Shown: one piece after another, positions 32,416-50,730 of the stretch | Layout of the letters: each line of letters starts with the position of its first letter | Position numbering within the stretch: the first letter of the stretch is position 1 | Origin: AC-49 sp963766605 | GTDB taxonomy: Bacteria; Actinomycetota; Thermoleophilia; Solirubrobacterales; Solirubrobacteraceae | DNA length: 64,000 nt | Assembly: GCA_963766605.1 (NCBI GenBank) | Contig: CAVYAT010000007.1 | Span: forward strand, 496,001 to 560,000 | Direction: 5' to 3' | Translations under genes and position numbers: made by a program | The notes under the pieces: generated by a model | Databases searched by the model: none | Told to the model about the DNA's origin: nothing | Seen by the model: the letters and a program-made list of their open reading frames with translations, nothing else

Positions 32416-33546
32416 ATGGCCGATCGCATCCAGACCACCCACGCCGGCAGCCTGCCGCGGCCTGCCGAACTGATTGACCTGATCTGGGCGAAGATGGACG
32501 GCCAGGACGTCGACGAGGCGACGATCGACGCCAAGCTCCCGGACGCCGTCGCCGGCATCGTCGCCAAGCAGCGCGACGCCGGAATCGACATCGTCAGCGA
32601 CGGCGAGCTCAGCAAGCCGGGCTTCAGCACGTACGTCAACGACCGCTTCAGCGGCTTCGACGGCCAGTCGGAGTTCCAGTCCGACGACGTCGCGCCGTTC
32701 CCGAACCTCGCGATGCGTCTGTTCGCGACCGACGCGATGGCGCACGTGGTGTTCGCCAACTGCACCGGCCCGGTCGAGCTGACCGACAAGGAGTCGATCC
32801 ACCGCGACATCGAGAACCTCAAGGCGGGGCTCAACGGCGCGCCCACCGAGTCGGCGTTCATGGGCGCCATCAGCCCGGGTCAGATCGCGTTCAACTACCC
32901 CAACCACTACTACTCCTCGCACGAGGAGTACCTCGGGGTGCTCGCCAAGGAGCTCGCGTACGAGTACAACGCGATCGTCGACGCGGGCCTGAACCTGCAG
33001 ATCGACTCGCCCGACCTCGCGATGTCGGCGCACTCGCGGTCGGTCGGCAGCAGCATCACGAGCTGGGACCAGCACCTGCCGCTGGCGATCGAGGCGATCA
33101 ACGAGGCGCTGGCCGGCATCCCCAAGGACAAGGTTCGCCTGCACCTGTGCTGGGGCAACTACGCCGGTCCCCACCAGTGCGACGTCGGGCTGGACAAGAT
33201 CATCGGCGAGGTCGTCAAGGCCAACGTCGGGACGATCTACCCCGAAGGCGGCAACCCTCGCCACGAGCACGAGTGGCGCGTCTTCCGCGACACCGAGATC
33301 CCCGCCGACATGAAGGTCATCCTCGGGACGATCGACACGAAGACGAACTACATCGAGCACCCCCAGGTCGTCGCCGATCGGCTCGTGCGCGTCGGCCAGT
33401 ACATCGGCGCCGACCGCCTGCTGGCGGGAACCGACTGCGGATTCGACACGTTCATCAAGTTCTCGCAGGTCGACCCCGACGTTGCCTGGTACAAGCTCAA
33501 GGCGATGTCGGACGGCGCCGCGCTGGCCAGTGAAGAACTGGGCTAG
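32416..33546 (+). CDS. Core-MetE-like methyltransferase, copy 2
   Basis: 376 residues, again without the MetE N-terminal half. It starts RIQTTHAGSLPRPAELIDLI; the zinc-type residues lie in HLCWGN and LAGTDCGF. GAGGAG precedes ATG 32416. It differs from copy 1 in many blocks (for example SKPGFSTYVNDRFSGFDG), so the two may act on different methyl donors or acceptors. It ends the plus-strand arm. Family members include vitamin B12-independent methionine synthases and related methyltransferases; I do not assign a substrate. Confidence 0.85.
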   Translation: MADRIQTTHAGSLPRPAELIDLIWAKMDGQDVDEATIDAKLPDAVAGIVAKQRDAGIDIVSDGELSKPGFSTYVNDRFSGFDGQSEFQSDDVAPFPNLAMRLFATDAMAHVVFANCTGPVELTDKESIHRDIENLKAGLNGAPTESAFMGAISPGQIAFNYPNHYYSSHEEYLGVLAKELAYEYNAIVDAGLNLQIDSPDLAMSAHSRSVGSSITSWDQHLPLAIEAINEALAGIPKDKVRLHLCWGNYAGPHQCDVGLDKIIGEVVKANVGTIYPEGGNPRHEHEWRVFRDTEIPADMKVILGTIDTKTNYIEHPQVVADRLVRVGQYIGADRLLAGTDCGFDTFIKFSQVDPDVAWYKLKAMSDGAALASEELG

Positions 33547-33910
33547 ACGGGTTATCCCACGACACCGCGGGTGCGGATGCCGGCCGGATGTCGGCGTCGG
33601 GTCTGCGTCCTCGGGCCCGCCAATGCCACCGGTATGGAGGTACGCCATTGGTGAACGGTGTGTAGTCCGGGGGGCACGAAGATTCGCCACGGTGCGGTCA
33701 ACACCGGTACACTGCGACCGCTCGGCCGATAGCCGCAGCCGTCCACGAATTGCGACCGCGCCACATACGCGGCTCGCACGGACGGGGTCCGTGAGCGCTG
33801 AGCAGCCCCCCAGCGGGGTCAACATACTGCTGTGCTATCTTGGCTAGTCCGCGTGTTCCTGGCCGGGAACGCACGCCCTCATCCTCGTATCGCTTCCAGG
33901 AGTCGCCGTC
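33547..33910. promoter_or_regulatory. 364-bp region upstream of rpoB; weak promoter candidates only
   Basis: It holds the promoter expected for rpoBC. TACACT at 33708-33713 (in GGTACACT) and TATCTT at 33836-33841 are possible -10 elements, but neither has a good -35. GGAG lies at 33899-33902 before the TTG start of rpoB. I see no gene, repeat or clear terminator here. Confidence 0.4.
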
Positions 33911-37597
<3,687 letters not shown>

Positions 37598-37624
37598 ACC
37601 GCTTCAGAGAGAAGGAACTTCCCC

Positions 37625-41893
<4,269 letters not shown>

Positions 41894-41939
41894 CGCTGAG
41901 CGATGCCCGCGATTGACCGCGGGTTGAGCGTGGATTGAG

Positions 41940-41978
41940 CCGGGCCCCGGGACCGTAACTCCCGGGGCCCGGTTCGGT
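41940..41978 (+). terminator. Terminator after rpoC
   Basis: A perfect 13-bp stem (41940-41952 with 41960-41972) around CCGTAAC, then TTCGGTT. A smaller hairpin (CCCGCG with CGCGGG) precedes it. Confidence 0.8.
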
Positions 41979-42326
41979 TGGCACGGTGATGGTCGCCGTC
42001 GCCAACATCGGTCGCAGGGGCTTGCCGTGCCGGGGCGAAATGAGTCCGGGCATGCTCGGTCCGGACGCTGCCGTCTTCATCCGACATCTGTCCACGGATC
42101 GTTTCGCCGTTGATCCGGACGATGTCCGCGCACGATGCTCGCTGCGTTTTGTGCGCAGTTGCGGGGAAAGTGTGCCGTCTGTCCCCTATCGGCTCGCCGC
42201 GCCGCGATTCCCCGTAAGGTCCTTGGGCGACAGGTACGTCAAGCATGGCGGGCGGCCTGCCGATTCAGGGGATGCGGCTTTGCAGTCCGCAACCGCAAGT
42301 CCACTCTGCCTGCAGACCTCTCTCTC
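41979..42326. other. 348-bp gap upstream of the DMT-type gene
   Basis: No convincing gene is seen. A stretch near 42248-42312 resembles a tRNA-Cys anticodon arm on the minus strand (CTGCAAA loop) but lacks a T-arm and acceptor stem. The rest may be an untranslated leader. Confidence 0.35.
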
Positions 42327-43199
42327 GTGACGATCGAACTCGGCATCCTGCTCGCGCTCGCCTGCGCCTTCGCGACCAACCTCGGCTTCTTCTTCAAGCA
42401 CCGGGGCGCGAACGAGGCGCCGACCGTCGATATCCGCCACCCGCTGCGCACGGCGATCCAGCTGTACTCGTCGAAGTGGTTCGCGCTCGGCATGCTGATC
42501 GCGACCGGCGCGTGGGGGTTCCACGTCGCGGCGCTCGCGCTCGCGCCGATGTCGACCGTGCAGGTCGTGCTCGCCGGCGGCGTCGTGCTGATCGCCGTGA
42601 TGGCCGATCGCCTGTTCGGCTACGAGGTCGGCCGCCGTCAGTGGATCGGCCTCGGCCTCACCGCCGCCGGCCTCGTCCTGCTGGCGCTCACGCTGCCCCA
42701 GACCCACTCCGCGCACTCGTCGTTCAGCGGCCCGGCGATGATCGCCTTCGAGGGCGGCATGCTGTGCTTCGGCGGCCTGCTGATCATCGGCCCCAAGGCC
42801 GGCGCCCCGGAGCACCACCACGGCGTGATGCTCGGTGCGGCGGCCGGCGTGCTGTTCGGGGTCTCCGATGTCGCGATCAAGGCGCTCACGCACGTCGTCG
42901 GGACCGGCGGCGCGATGGCGCTGGTCAGCCCGTGGCTCGCGGTCACGCTGGTCGCATCGGTGGCGGCGTTCTACGCCTCGGCCCGCGGCCTTCAGGACGG
43001 CGAAGCGATCCCGGTGATCGCGGTGACCGGCACCGCCGCCAATGTCAGCGGCATCGCCGGCGGCATCCTCGTCTTCGGTGATCCGATGCCGGGCCACGCG
43101 CTCGGGATCATCGCCCAGGGTCTCGCGTTCCTGCTCGTGCTCTCGGCCGCGGCGCTGACGCCGCCGCCCGCCCGCGCGGGCGCTGCCGCCACGGCCTAG
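42327..43199 (+). CDS. DMT-superfamily (EamA-like) membrane transporter
   Basis: 290 residues and about nine to ten predicted helices. The duplicated DMT architecture is visible: GILLALACAFATNLGFFFKH and GVVLIAVMADRLFGYEVGRR in the first half, GAAAGVLFGVSDVAIKALTH and ISVVAVTGTAANVSGI-like helices in the second. The GTG at 42327 starts immediately before helix 1; upstream in-frame starts have no hydrophobic segment. The substrate is unknown. It sits in the gap between rpoC and rpsL with the lipoprotein gene, an unusual location for a transporter. Confidence 0.75.
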   Translation: MTIELGILLALACAFATNLGFFFKHRGANEAPTVDIRHPLRTAIQLYSSKWFALGMLIATGAWGFHVAALALAPMSTVQVVLAGGVVLIAVMADRLFGYEVGRRQWIGLGLTAAGLVLLALTLPQTHSAHSSFSGPAMIAFEGGMLCFGGLLIIGPKAGAPEHHHGVMLGAAAGVLFGVSDVAIKALTHVVGTGGAMALVSPWLAVTLVASVAAFYASARGLQDGEAIPVIAVTGTAANVSGIAGGILVFGDPMPGHALGIIAQGLAFLLVLSAAALTPPPARAGAAATA

Positions 43200-43228
43200 A
43201 GCCCGTATCGAGACCGACTTGACACTGC

Positions 43229-43246
43229 GCACCGCTGGTGCGGTGC
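43229..43246. repeat. Perfect inverted repeat upstream of the lipoprotein gene
   Basis: GCACCGC, TGGT, GCGGTGC. It lies five bases after TTGACA (43219-43224), so it could be an operator on a promoter or the terminator stem of the DMT gene. No T-run follows. Confidence 0.4.
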
Positions 43247-43298
43247 GTAGCTTTGCCTCACACAAGCTGATCACTGCTTTCAGGAGGCAAACCGAACC

Positions 43299-44057
43299 AT
43301 GAACAGACTTCCCTTCGCCGCGCTCGTTGCGGCGCTCGCCATCGTCGGAGGCTCCATCGGCCTCGTCGCGTGCGGGTCCAGCAACTCCTCGAACGTCGCC
43401 AAGAACGTGACGTCCCAGCCCGGCGACGGTGCCAAGGACGATTCACTGTTCATGCAGGACAACCTCACCACCGCGATCAAGAAGTTCACCGACAAGTTCG
43501 GCTCCGGCCCGGTCCAGAACTTCAAGATCGAGCCGAACTCGATCAAGGCGACGTCGGCGTCCGGCGTCGAGATAGTTACCAAGGACGGCTCGACCGAGGG
43601 CACCAAGATCCCGGGCGGCGTGACGATCCCGACCGGCGGTGGCGGCTTCGCCCCGGGCGACATCGACACGGCGGCGCCGGAGAAGATCGTCAAGTCGCTG
43701 TCGAGCAAGGGCGTCACGCTCGCCAACACGAACTACTTCCTCGTGTCGTCGGCGCTGGCAGCCGTGAGCACCGGCACGTCGAGCAAGCCCGGCTGGCTGA
43801 TCTACACGACCAAGGGCGACTTCCAGGCCGACGCCGACGGCTCGAACGCGAAGCCGCTGGGCTCCGTCCCGTCGTCGATCACCACACCGGGTGGCACGAC
43901 GGTCGACACCAAGAAGCTCGAGGACACGGCCAAGACGGCGGCGTCCGAGGCGACCAATGCGGCGAAGGCCGCGGAGGGCACGGCCCAGTCCCTGCAGGAC
44001 TGCATCTCCAAGGCAGGCACCGACCCGACCAAGCTGGCGGCCTGCGCCGGGCACTAG
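43299..44057 (+). CDS. Putative lipoprotein of unknown function
   Basis: 252 residues. The signal peptide MNRLPFAALVAALAIVGGSI ends in the lipobox LVAC, so Cys26 is the likely lipid-modified residue and the protein is surface-anchored. The rest is Ser/Thr/Lys-rich with a small globular part (DNLTTAIKKFTDKFGSGPVQ) and an Ala-rich tail. AGGAGG lies 11 bases before the ATG. I recognise no family. Confidence 0.75.
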   Translation: MNRLPFAALVAALAIVGGSIGLVACGSSNSSNVAKNVTSQPGDGAKDDSLFMQDNLTTAIKKFTDKFGSGPVQNFKIEPNSIKATSASGVEIVTKDGSTEGTKIPGGVTIPTGGGGFAPGDIDTAAPEKIVKSLSSKGVTLANTNYFLVSSALAAVSTGTSSKPGWLIYTTKGDFQADADGSNAKPLGSVPSSITTPGGTTVDTKKLEDTAKTAASEATNAAKAAEGTAQSLQDCISKAGTDPTKLAACAGH

Positions 44058-44131
44058 CTCCAAGGCGGGTTCTGTCTGTCGGATCCGGGGCCGGTGGCGC
44101 GAAGGCAGCGCCGCCGGCCCCCGGCCGTTGC

Positions 44132-44137
44132 TACCAT
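44132..44137 (+). promoter_or_regulatory. Extended -10 element of rpsL
   Basis: TGCTACCAT (extended -10 TGn-TACCAT) lies so close to the rpsL ATG that transcription would begin around 44144. No ribosome-binding site precedes the ATG. A leaderless or near-leaderless start is likely. Confidence 0.5.
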
Positions 44138-44147
44138 CCCCGGCCGC

Positions 44148-44543
44148 ATGCCCACCACCAGCCAGCTCGTCCGCAACGGACGCCAGGACAAGCCGCGTAA
44201 GCTCGCCACCCCCGGTCTCAAGTCGGGCAAGGGCCGTAAGAAGAAGACGGCCGCCCCGCAGCGGCGCGGCGTGTGCACTCGCGTGTACACCGTGACGCCC
44301 AAGAAGCCGAACTCGGCGCTGCGCAAGGTCGCGCGCGTGCGGATCACCGGATCGATCGAGATCACGGCGTACATCCCCGGCGAAGGCCACAACCTGCAGG
44401 AGCACTCCGTCGTGCTCGTCCGCGGCGGGCGCGTCAAGGACCTGCCGGGCGTCCGCTACAAGGTCGTCCGCGGCACGCTCGATGCCGCCGGCGTCAATGG
44501 TCGCCAGAAGGCGCGTTCGCGCTACGGCGTCAAGAAGAAGTAG
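44148..44543 (+). CDS. rpsL: 30S ribosomal protein S12
   Basis: 131 residues. PTTSQLVRNGRQDKPRKLA, CTRVYTVTPKKPNSALRKVA and GRVKDLPGVRYKVVRGTLDA are the S12 signatures; the streptomycin-determining lysines in PKKPNS and RVKD are wild type. ATG 44148 begins the conserved N-terminus; an earlier in-frame ATG would add non-homologous residues. First gene of the str operon. Confidence 0.97.
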   Translation: MPTTSQLVRNGRQDKPRKLATPGLKSGKGRKKKTAAPQRRGVCTRVYTVTPKKPNSALRKVARVRITGSIEITAYIPGEGHNLQEHSVVLVRGGRVKDLPGVRYKVVRGTLDAAGVNGRQKARSRYGVKKK

Positions 44544-44553
44544 GAGCCTTTCC

Positions 44554-45024
44554 ATGCCCCGTCGCGCAGCTGCCCAGATCCGGCCCGTCGAGCCGGACGC
44601 CGTCCATCGCTCACGCCTCGTCCAGCAGGTCGTCAACAAGGTGATGCTCGACGGCAAGAAGTCGGTGGCCGAGAAGATCGTCTACGACGCGCTGGCGATC
44701 ATCGGCGAGCGCAGCGGCAAGGATTCGCTCGAGGTCCTCGAGTCTTCGGTCAAGACGCTGACCCCGGTGCTCGAGGTCCGCTCGCGCCGGGTTGGCGGTG
44801 CGACCTACCAGGTGCCGGTCGAGGTCCCCGCGCGCCGCGCCCGCACGCTCGCCGTCCGCTGGCTCGTCGAGTTCGCCCGCCAGCGCCGCGAGAAGACGAT
44901 GGCCCAGCGCCTCGCCAACGAGCTGCTCGACGCCCAGTCCCAGCAGGGCGGCGCCTACAAGCGCAAGGACGACATCTACCGCATGGCCCAGGCCAACAAG
45001 GCCTTCGCGCACTACCGCTGGTAG
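44554..45024 (+). CDS. rpsG: 30S ribosomal protein S7
   Basis: 156 residues. VNKVMLDGKKSVAEKIVYDA, RRVGGATYQVPVEVPARRAR and KREDDIYRMAQANKAFAHYRW-type end (with KRKDD) identify S7. TAGGAGCC precedes ATG 44554. It organises the 16S 3' domain. Confidence 0.97.
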   Translation: MPRRAAAQIRPVEPDAVHRSRLVQQVVNKVMLDGKKSVAEKIVYDALAIIGERSGKDSLEVLESSVKTLTPVLEVRSRRVGGATYQVPVEVPARRARTLAVRWLVEFARQRREKTMAQRLANELLDAQSQQGGAYKRKDDIYRMAQANKAFAHYRW

Positions 45025-45311
45025 TCGCTCCGCGGCCACCCTCGGGCGACGAGCACAGCCCCGGGCGATGCGCCTGGCGGGCGTGCGGAGGAGTGGCGAG
45101 GAAGTGGGCGGGCATCTGATATCGTGAGTACTCGCTCTGCGGCCGGCGCGCTTACGCGTGCCGTCGCGGGGTCGGCTCAGAACAGGATGGATACCTCGAG
45201 CACATAGCGCCGGTCCCGGGAACACCTCCCTGACGTGCGCGCGGGCCCGAGGGGCCCGTTTTCTTTGCCCGAATCCAACACCGCCAAACCGAGAACCGAA
45301 CACCGCCCAGC
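45025..45311. promoter_or_regulatory. 287-bp fusA leader region
   Basis: The gap contains a possible -10 (TGATAT near 45117-45122), a short open frame MDTST at 45187-45207, and the terminator at 45242-45266. If the -10 is used, the terminator lies in the fusA leader. Confidence 0.4.
45242..45266 (+). terminator. Intrinsic terminator or attenuator in the fusA leader
   Basis: CGGGCCC (45242-45248) pairs with GGGCCCG (45252-45258) around GAG, followed by TTTTCTTT. It is the clearest T-run terminator in the window. It ends 45 bases before fusA, downstream of a possible promoter, so conditional read-through is possible. Confidence 0.75.
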
Positions 45312-47414
<2,103 letters not shown>

Positions 47415-47512
47415 GGGCACTTTAGGCGTTACTGAGGTAGCTTTCAGAGGTTCGCCCAGTCTCGGCGAAGCGGGCAAGGCGACAAATTCTTCATCTCTAG
47501 GAGTGAGCAGAA

Positions 47513-48697
47513 GTGGCAAAGGAGAAGTTCGAGCGCGACAAGCCGCATGTCAATGTCGGCACCATCGGTCACATCGACCACGGAAAGACGACGCTGACCG
47601 CTGCCATCACCAAGGTCCTCGCCGACACCTACGGCGGGCAGGCGCGCTCCTTCGAGGAGATCGACAACGCTCCGGAGGAGAAGGAGCGTGGCATCACGAT
47701 CGCCACGTCCCACGTCGAGTACGAGACCGACAAGCGCCACTACGCGCATGTCGACTGCCCCGGTCACGCGGACTACGTCAAGAACATGATCACCGGCGCC
47801 GCCCAGATGGACGGCGCGATCCTCGTCGTCTCCGCAGCCGACGGCCCGATGCCGCAGACCCGCGAGCACATCCTGCTCGCGCGTCAGGTCGGCGTGCCCT
47901 ACATCGTCGTGTTCCTCAACAAGGCCGACATGGTCGACGACGACGAGCTGCTCGAGCTCGTCGAGGTCGAGGTCCGCGACCTGCTCAGCGAGTACGACTT
48001 CCCCGGCGACGACATTCCGTTCGTCACCGGCTCGGCGCTCAAGGCGCTGGAGGGCGACGCGGAGTACACGGCCAAGATCGTCGAGCTCGCCGAGCAGCTG
48101 GACTCCTACATCCCGCAGCCCGAGCGCGATCTCGACAAGCCCTTCCTGATGCCGGTCGAGGACGTCTTCTCGATCACCGGCCGCGGGACCGTCGCGACGG
48201 GCCGTATCGAGCAGGGGATCATCAACTCCGGCGACACGGTCGAGATCGTCGGCGTCAAGGAGACGACGAGCACCGTCGTCACCGGCGTCGAGATGTTCCG
48301 CAAGATCCTTGACCGCGGTGAGGCCGGCGACAACGTCGGCTGCCTCCTGCGCGGGACCAAGCGCGAGGAGATCGAGCGCGGCCAGGTGCTGTGCAAGCCG
48401 GGCTCGATCACGCCGCACACCAAGTTCAAGTCCGAGGTCTACATCCTCAAGAAGGAGGAGGGCGGCCGCCACACGCCGTTCTTCACGGGCTACCGCCCGC
48501 AGTTCTATTTCCGCACCACCGACGTCACCGGCGTGGCCAAGCTGCCCGACGGCGTCGAGATGGTGATGCCCGGTGACAACGTCCAGATGGAGATCGAGCT
48601 CATCCAGCCGATCGCCATGGATCAGGGTCTGCGCTTCGCCATCCGCGAGGGTGGCCGGACCGTCGGCTCGGGCGTCGTCACCGAGGTCGTCGAGTAA
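47513..48697 (+). CDS. tuf: Elongation factor Tu
   Basis: 394 residues. GTIGHIDHGKTTLTAAITKV (G1), VDCPGHADYVKNMITGAAQM (G3) and NKADMVD (G4). The GTG start at 47513 follows AGGAG by nine bases. One tuf gene is seen here. The leader (47415-47512) has only weak stems. Confidence 0.98.
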   Translation: MAKEKFERDKPHVNVGTIGHIDHGKTTLTAAITKVLADTYGGQARSFEEIDNAPEEKERGITIATSHVEYETDKRHYAHVDCPGHADYVKNMITGAAQMDGAILVVSAADGPMPQTREHILLARQVGVPYIVVFLNKADMVDDDELLELVEVEVRDLLSEYDFPGDDIPFVTGSALKALEGDAEYTAKIVELAEQLDSYIPQPERDLDKPFLMPVEDVFSITGRGTVATGRIEQGIINSGDTVEIVGVKETTSTVVTGVEMFRKILDRGEAGDNVGCLLRGTKREEIERGQVLCKPGSITPHTKFKSEVYILKKEEGGRHTPFFTGYRPQFYFRTTDVTGVAKLPDGVEMVMPGDNVQMEIELIQPIAMDQGLRFAIREGGRTVGSGVVTEVVE

Positions 48698-48716
48698 CCG
48701 TCAGATACGACATCGC

Positions 48717-48738
48717 GGCGCCCCCTCCTGGGGGCGCC
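48717..48738 (+). terminator. GC-rich hairpin between tuf and rpsJ
   Basis: GGCGCCCCC, TCCT, GGGGGCGCC is a perfect 9-bp stem with no T-run. It may be a weak terminator of the str operon or part of the rpsJ leader. Confidence 0.5.
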
Positions 48739-48821
48739 CGCAGTTGGACCCCCAGGGGGCGGACCCCGGTCGTTCACGGATTCCGCCTTCTGGCACGCAG
48801 GAGCACAGAAACAGACACACC

Positions 48822-49148
48822 ATGGCCATCGCCACCCAGAACAAGATCCGCATTCGTCTCAAGGCCTACGACCACTCGGCCATCGAGACCGCGGCCAAGG
48901 AGATCGTCGAAACGGCGACTCGCACCGGCGCGACCGTGTCCGGTCCCGTGCCCCTGCCGACGGAGAAGAACGTCTACTGCGTGATCCGCTCGCCGTTCAA
49001 GGACAAGGACTCGCGCGAGCATTTCGAGATCCGCACCCACAAGCGGTTGATCGACATCCATCAGCCGACGCCGAAGACGGTCGACTCGCTCCAGCGCCTC
49101 GACCACCTTCCGGCCGGCGTCGACATCGAGATCCGGCTGGCGGGCTAG
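48822..49148 (+). CDS. rpsJ: 30S ribosomal protein S10
   Basis: 108 residues. IRIRLKAYDHSAIETAAKEI, GPVPLPTEKNVYCVIRSPFK and DIHQPTPKTVDSLQRLDHLP are the S10 signatures. GCAGGAGC lies about 20 bases before the ATG. S10 also binds NusG and NusB. First gene of the S10 operon. Confidence 0.97.
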   Translation: MAIATQNKIRIRLKAYDHSAIETAAKEIVETATRTGATVSGPVPLPTEKNVYCVIRSPFKDKDSREHFEIRTHKRLIDIHQPTPKTVDSLQRLDHLPAGVDIEIRLAG

Positions 49149-49157
49149 GACGAGACG

Positions 49158-49775
49158 ATGGCGGCGATCTTGGCTCGGAAGCTGGGCATGACCCAGCTCT
49201 TCGAAGAGGACGGACGGGTCGAGCGCGTGACCGTGCTCGAGGCCGGCCCGTGCCCGGTGACCGGGATCCGCACCCATGACCGCGACGGCTACGAAGCGGT
49301 CCAGCTCGCCTTCGGCCAGGCCAAGGAGAAGCACCTGACCAAGGCCCAGCTCGGTCACCTCAAGAAGGCCGACGCCGGCCCGCACCGCGTGATCAAGGAG
49401 TTCCGCGACGAGGCCGGCGAGCTGCAGGTCGGCGAGACGGTCACGGTCGAGGCGTTCGAGGTCGGCGCCAAGATCAAGATCTCGGGTACCTCGAAGGGCA
49501 AGGGCTTCCAGGGCACGATCAAGCGCCACAACTTCGCCAGCGGCCCCAAGTCGCACGGGTCGCACAACGTGCGCGCGCCGGGCTCGATCGGCGCGTCCGC
49601 ATGGCCGGCACGCGTGATGAAGGGCATCCGCGGCCCGGGCCAGATGGGCAACAAGCGCATCACCCAGCGCGGGCTGACCGTGGTGCGCGTCGACGCGGCC
49701 CAGAACCTGCTGCTCGTTCGCGGTGCCGTCCCGGGCCCGCGCAACGGGATCGTCGAGGTGCGCAGCGATGGCTGA
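49158..49775 (+). CDS. rplC: 50S ribosomal protein L3
   Basis: 205 residues. ILARKLGMTQLFEEDGRVER and the SHGSHNVRAPGSIGASAWPA peptidyl-transferase loop region identify it. It starts nine bases after rpsJ. Confidence 0.97.
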   Translation: MAAILARKLGMTQLFEEDGRVERVTVLEAGPCPVTGIRTHDRDGYEAVQLAFGQAKEKHLTKAQLGHLKKADAGPHRVIKEFRDEAGELQVGETVTVEAFEVGAKIKISGTSKGKGFQGTIKRHNFASGPKSHGSHNVRAPGSIGASAWPARVMKGIRGPGQMGNKRITQRGLTVVRVDAAQNLLLVRGAVPGPRNGIVEVRSDG

Positions 49776-50424
49776 CGCGCAGATCCTCGGCCAGACGACC
49801 AAGGCCAAGCTCGACGAAGCGGTCTTCGGGCAGCGCTTCAACGGCGGCCTCGTGCACGAGTCGGTTCGCGCCGAGCTCAACGCGCGGCGCCAGGGCACCG
49901 CGTCGACCAAGACCCGCGGCGAGGTCCGCGGCGGGTCGGCGAAGCCATGGCGCCAGAAGGGCACCGGCCGCGCTCGCGCCGGGTCCTCGCGCTCGCCGAT
50001 CTGGACCGGCGGCGGCATCGTCTTCGGCCCGACCCCGCGCCACTACACGTTCAAGGTCAACCGCAAGGAGCGCCGCGCCGCGCTGCGTTGCGCACTGTCG
50101 GTCCACGCCGAGCGCGGCTCGATCGCGGTGTTCGACCCGGTGGCGTTCGACACGCCGTCGACCAAGCAGGCCGACGCGCTGCTCAACGACTGGCTCGGTG
50201 ACGGCCGCGGCTCGGTGCTCGTCGTCCTCGCCGACGCGCAGGAGCTCGTCGCGCGCTCGTTCCGCAACCTTCCTCGCGTCAACGTCCTGCCCGCGACCGG
50301 TGTCGGGATCGCCGACATCATCGGCGGCGCGGCGCTGCTCGTCACCCAGGAGGCGCTCGACGCGCTGACCGCCCGCGGCAAGGGCGAGACGGCGGCGTCC
50401 GAGGCCGAGGAGGTGCAGGCCTGA
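49768..50424 (+). CDS. rplD: 50S ribosomal protein L4
   Basis: 218 residues. RRQGTASTKTRGEVRGGSAK and RAGSSRSPIWTGGGIVFGPT form the exit-tunnel loop region. It overlaps the end of rplC by 8 bases. A short acidic tail (GETAASEAEEVQA) ends it. Confidence 0.97.
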   Translation: MADAQILGQTTKAKLDEAVFGQRFNGGLVHESVRAELNARRQGTASTKTRGEVRGGSAKPWRQKGTGRARAGSSRSPIWTGGGIVFGPTPRHYTFKVNRKERRAALRCALSVHAERGSIAVFDPVAFDTPSTKQADALLNDWLGDGRGSVLVVLADAQELVARSFRNLPRVNVLPATGVGIADIIGGAALLVTQEALDALTARGKGETAASEAEEVQA

Positions 50425-50726
50425 TGGACCACAGCCAGGTCATCATCCGCCCGGTCGTCAGCGAGAAGAGCTACGTGCTCGCGTCGGCCGGCAAGTACAC
50501 CTTCCGCGTCCACGACGACGCGCACAAGACGCAGATCCGCCAGGCGATCGAGGCGCTGTTCAGCGTGACCGTCGTCAGCGTCCACACGTCGAGCGTCAAG
50601 TCCAAGCCCAAGCGCCGCGGCCACACCCGCGGGCGCACGCGGGCCTGGAAGAAGGCGATCGTCCAGCTCGGCCCGGGCCAGACGATCCCGATCTTCCAGA
50701 GCCTCGCCGGACTCGAGGAGGGCTGA
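50424..50726 (+). CDS. rplW: 50S ribosomal protein L23
   Basis: 100 residues. QVIIRPVVSEKSYVLASAGK, then TRAWKKAIVQLGPGQTIPIF. It lies at the tunnel exit and binds trigger factor and SRP. The ATG shares a base with the rplD stop (TGATG). Confidence 0.96.
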   Translation: MDHSQVIIRPVVSEKSYVLASAGKYTFRVHDDAHKTQIRQAIEALFSVTVVSVHTSSVKSKPKRRGHTRGRTRAWKKAIVQLGPGQTIPIFQSLAGLEEG

Positions 50727-50730
50727 CCCC

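Noticed and set aside
33552..33779. 75-codon minus-strand frame upstream of rpoB
   Set aside because: No homology, ribosome site or codon bias; it lies in the presumed rpoB promoter region.
42248..42312. tRNA-Cys-like arm on the minus strand (CTGCAAA loop with GC-rich stem)
   Set aside because: No TTCGA-type T-loop, no 7-bp acceptor stem, and a mismatched pair closes the anticodon stem. It could be a degraded tRNA, but the support is too thin.
45187..45207. Five-codon leader peptide MDTST in the fusA leader
   Set aside because: Too short to support as a gene; kept only as part of the attenuator idea.
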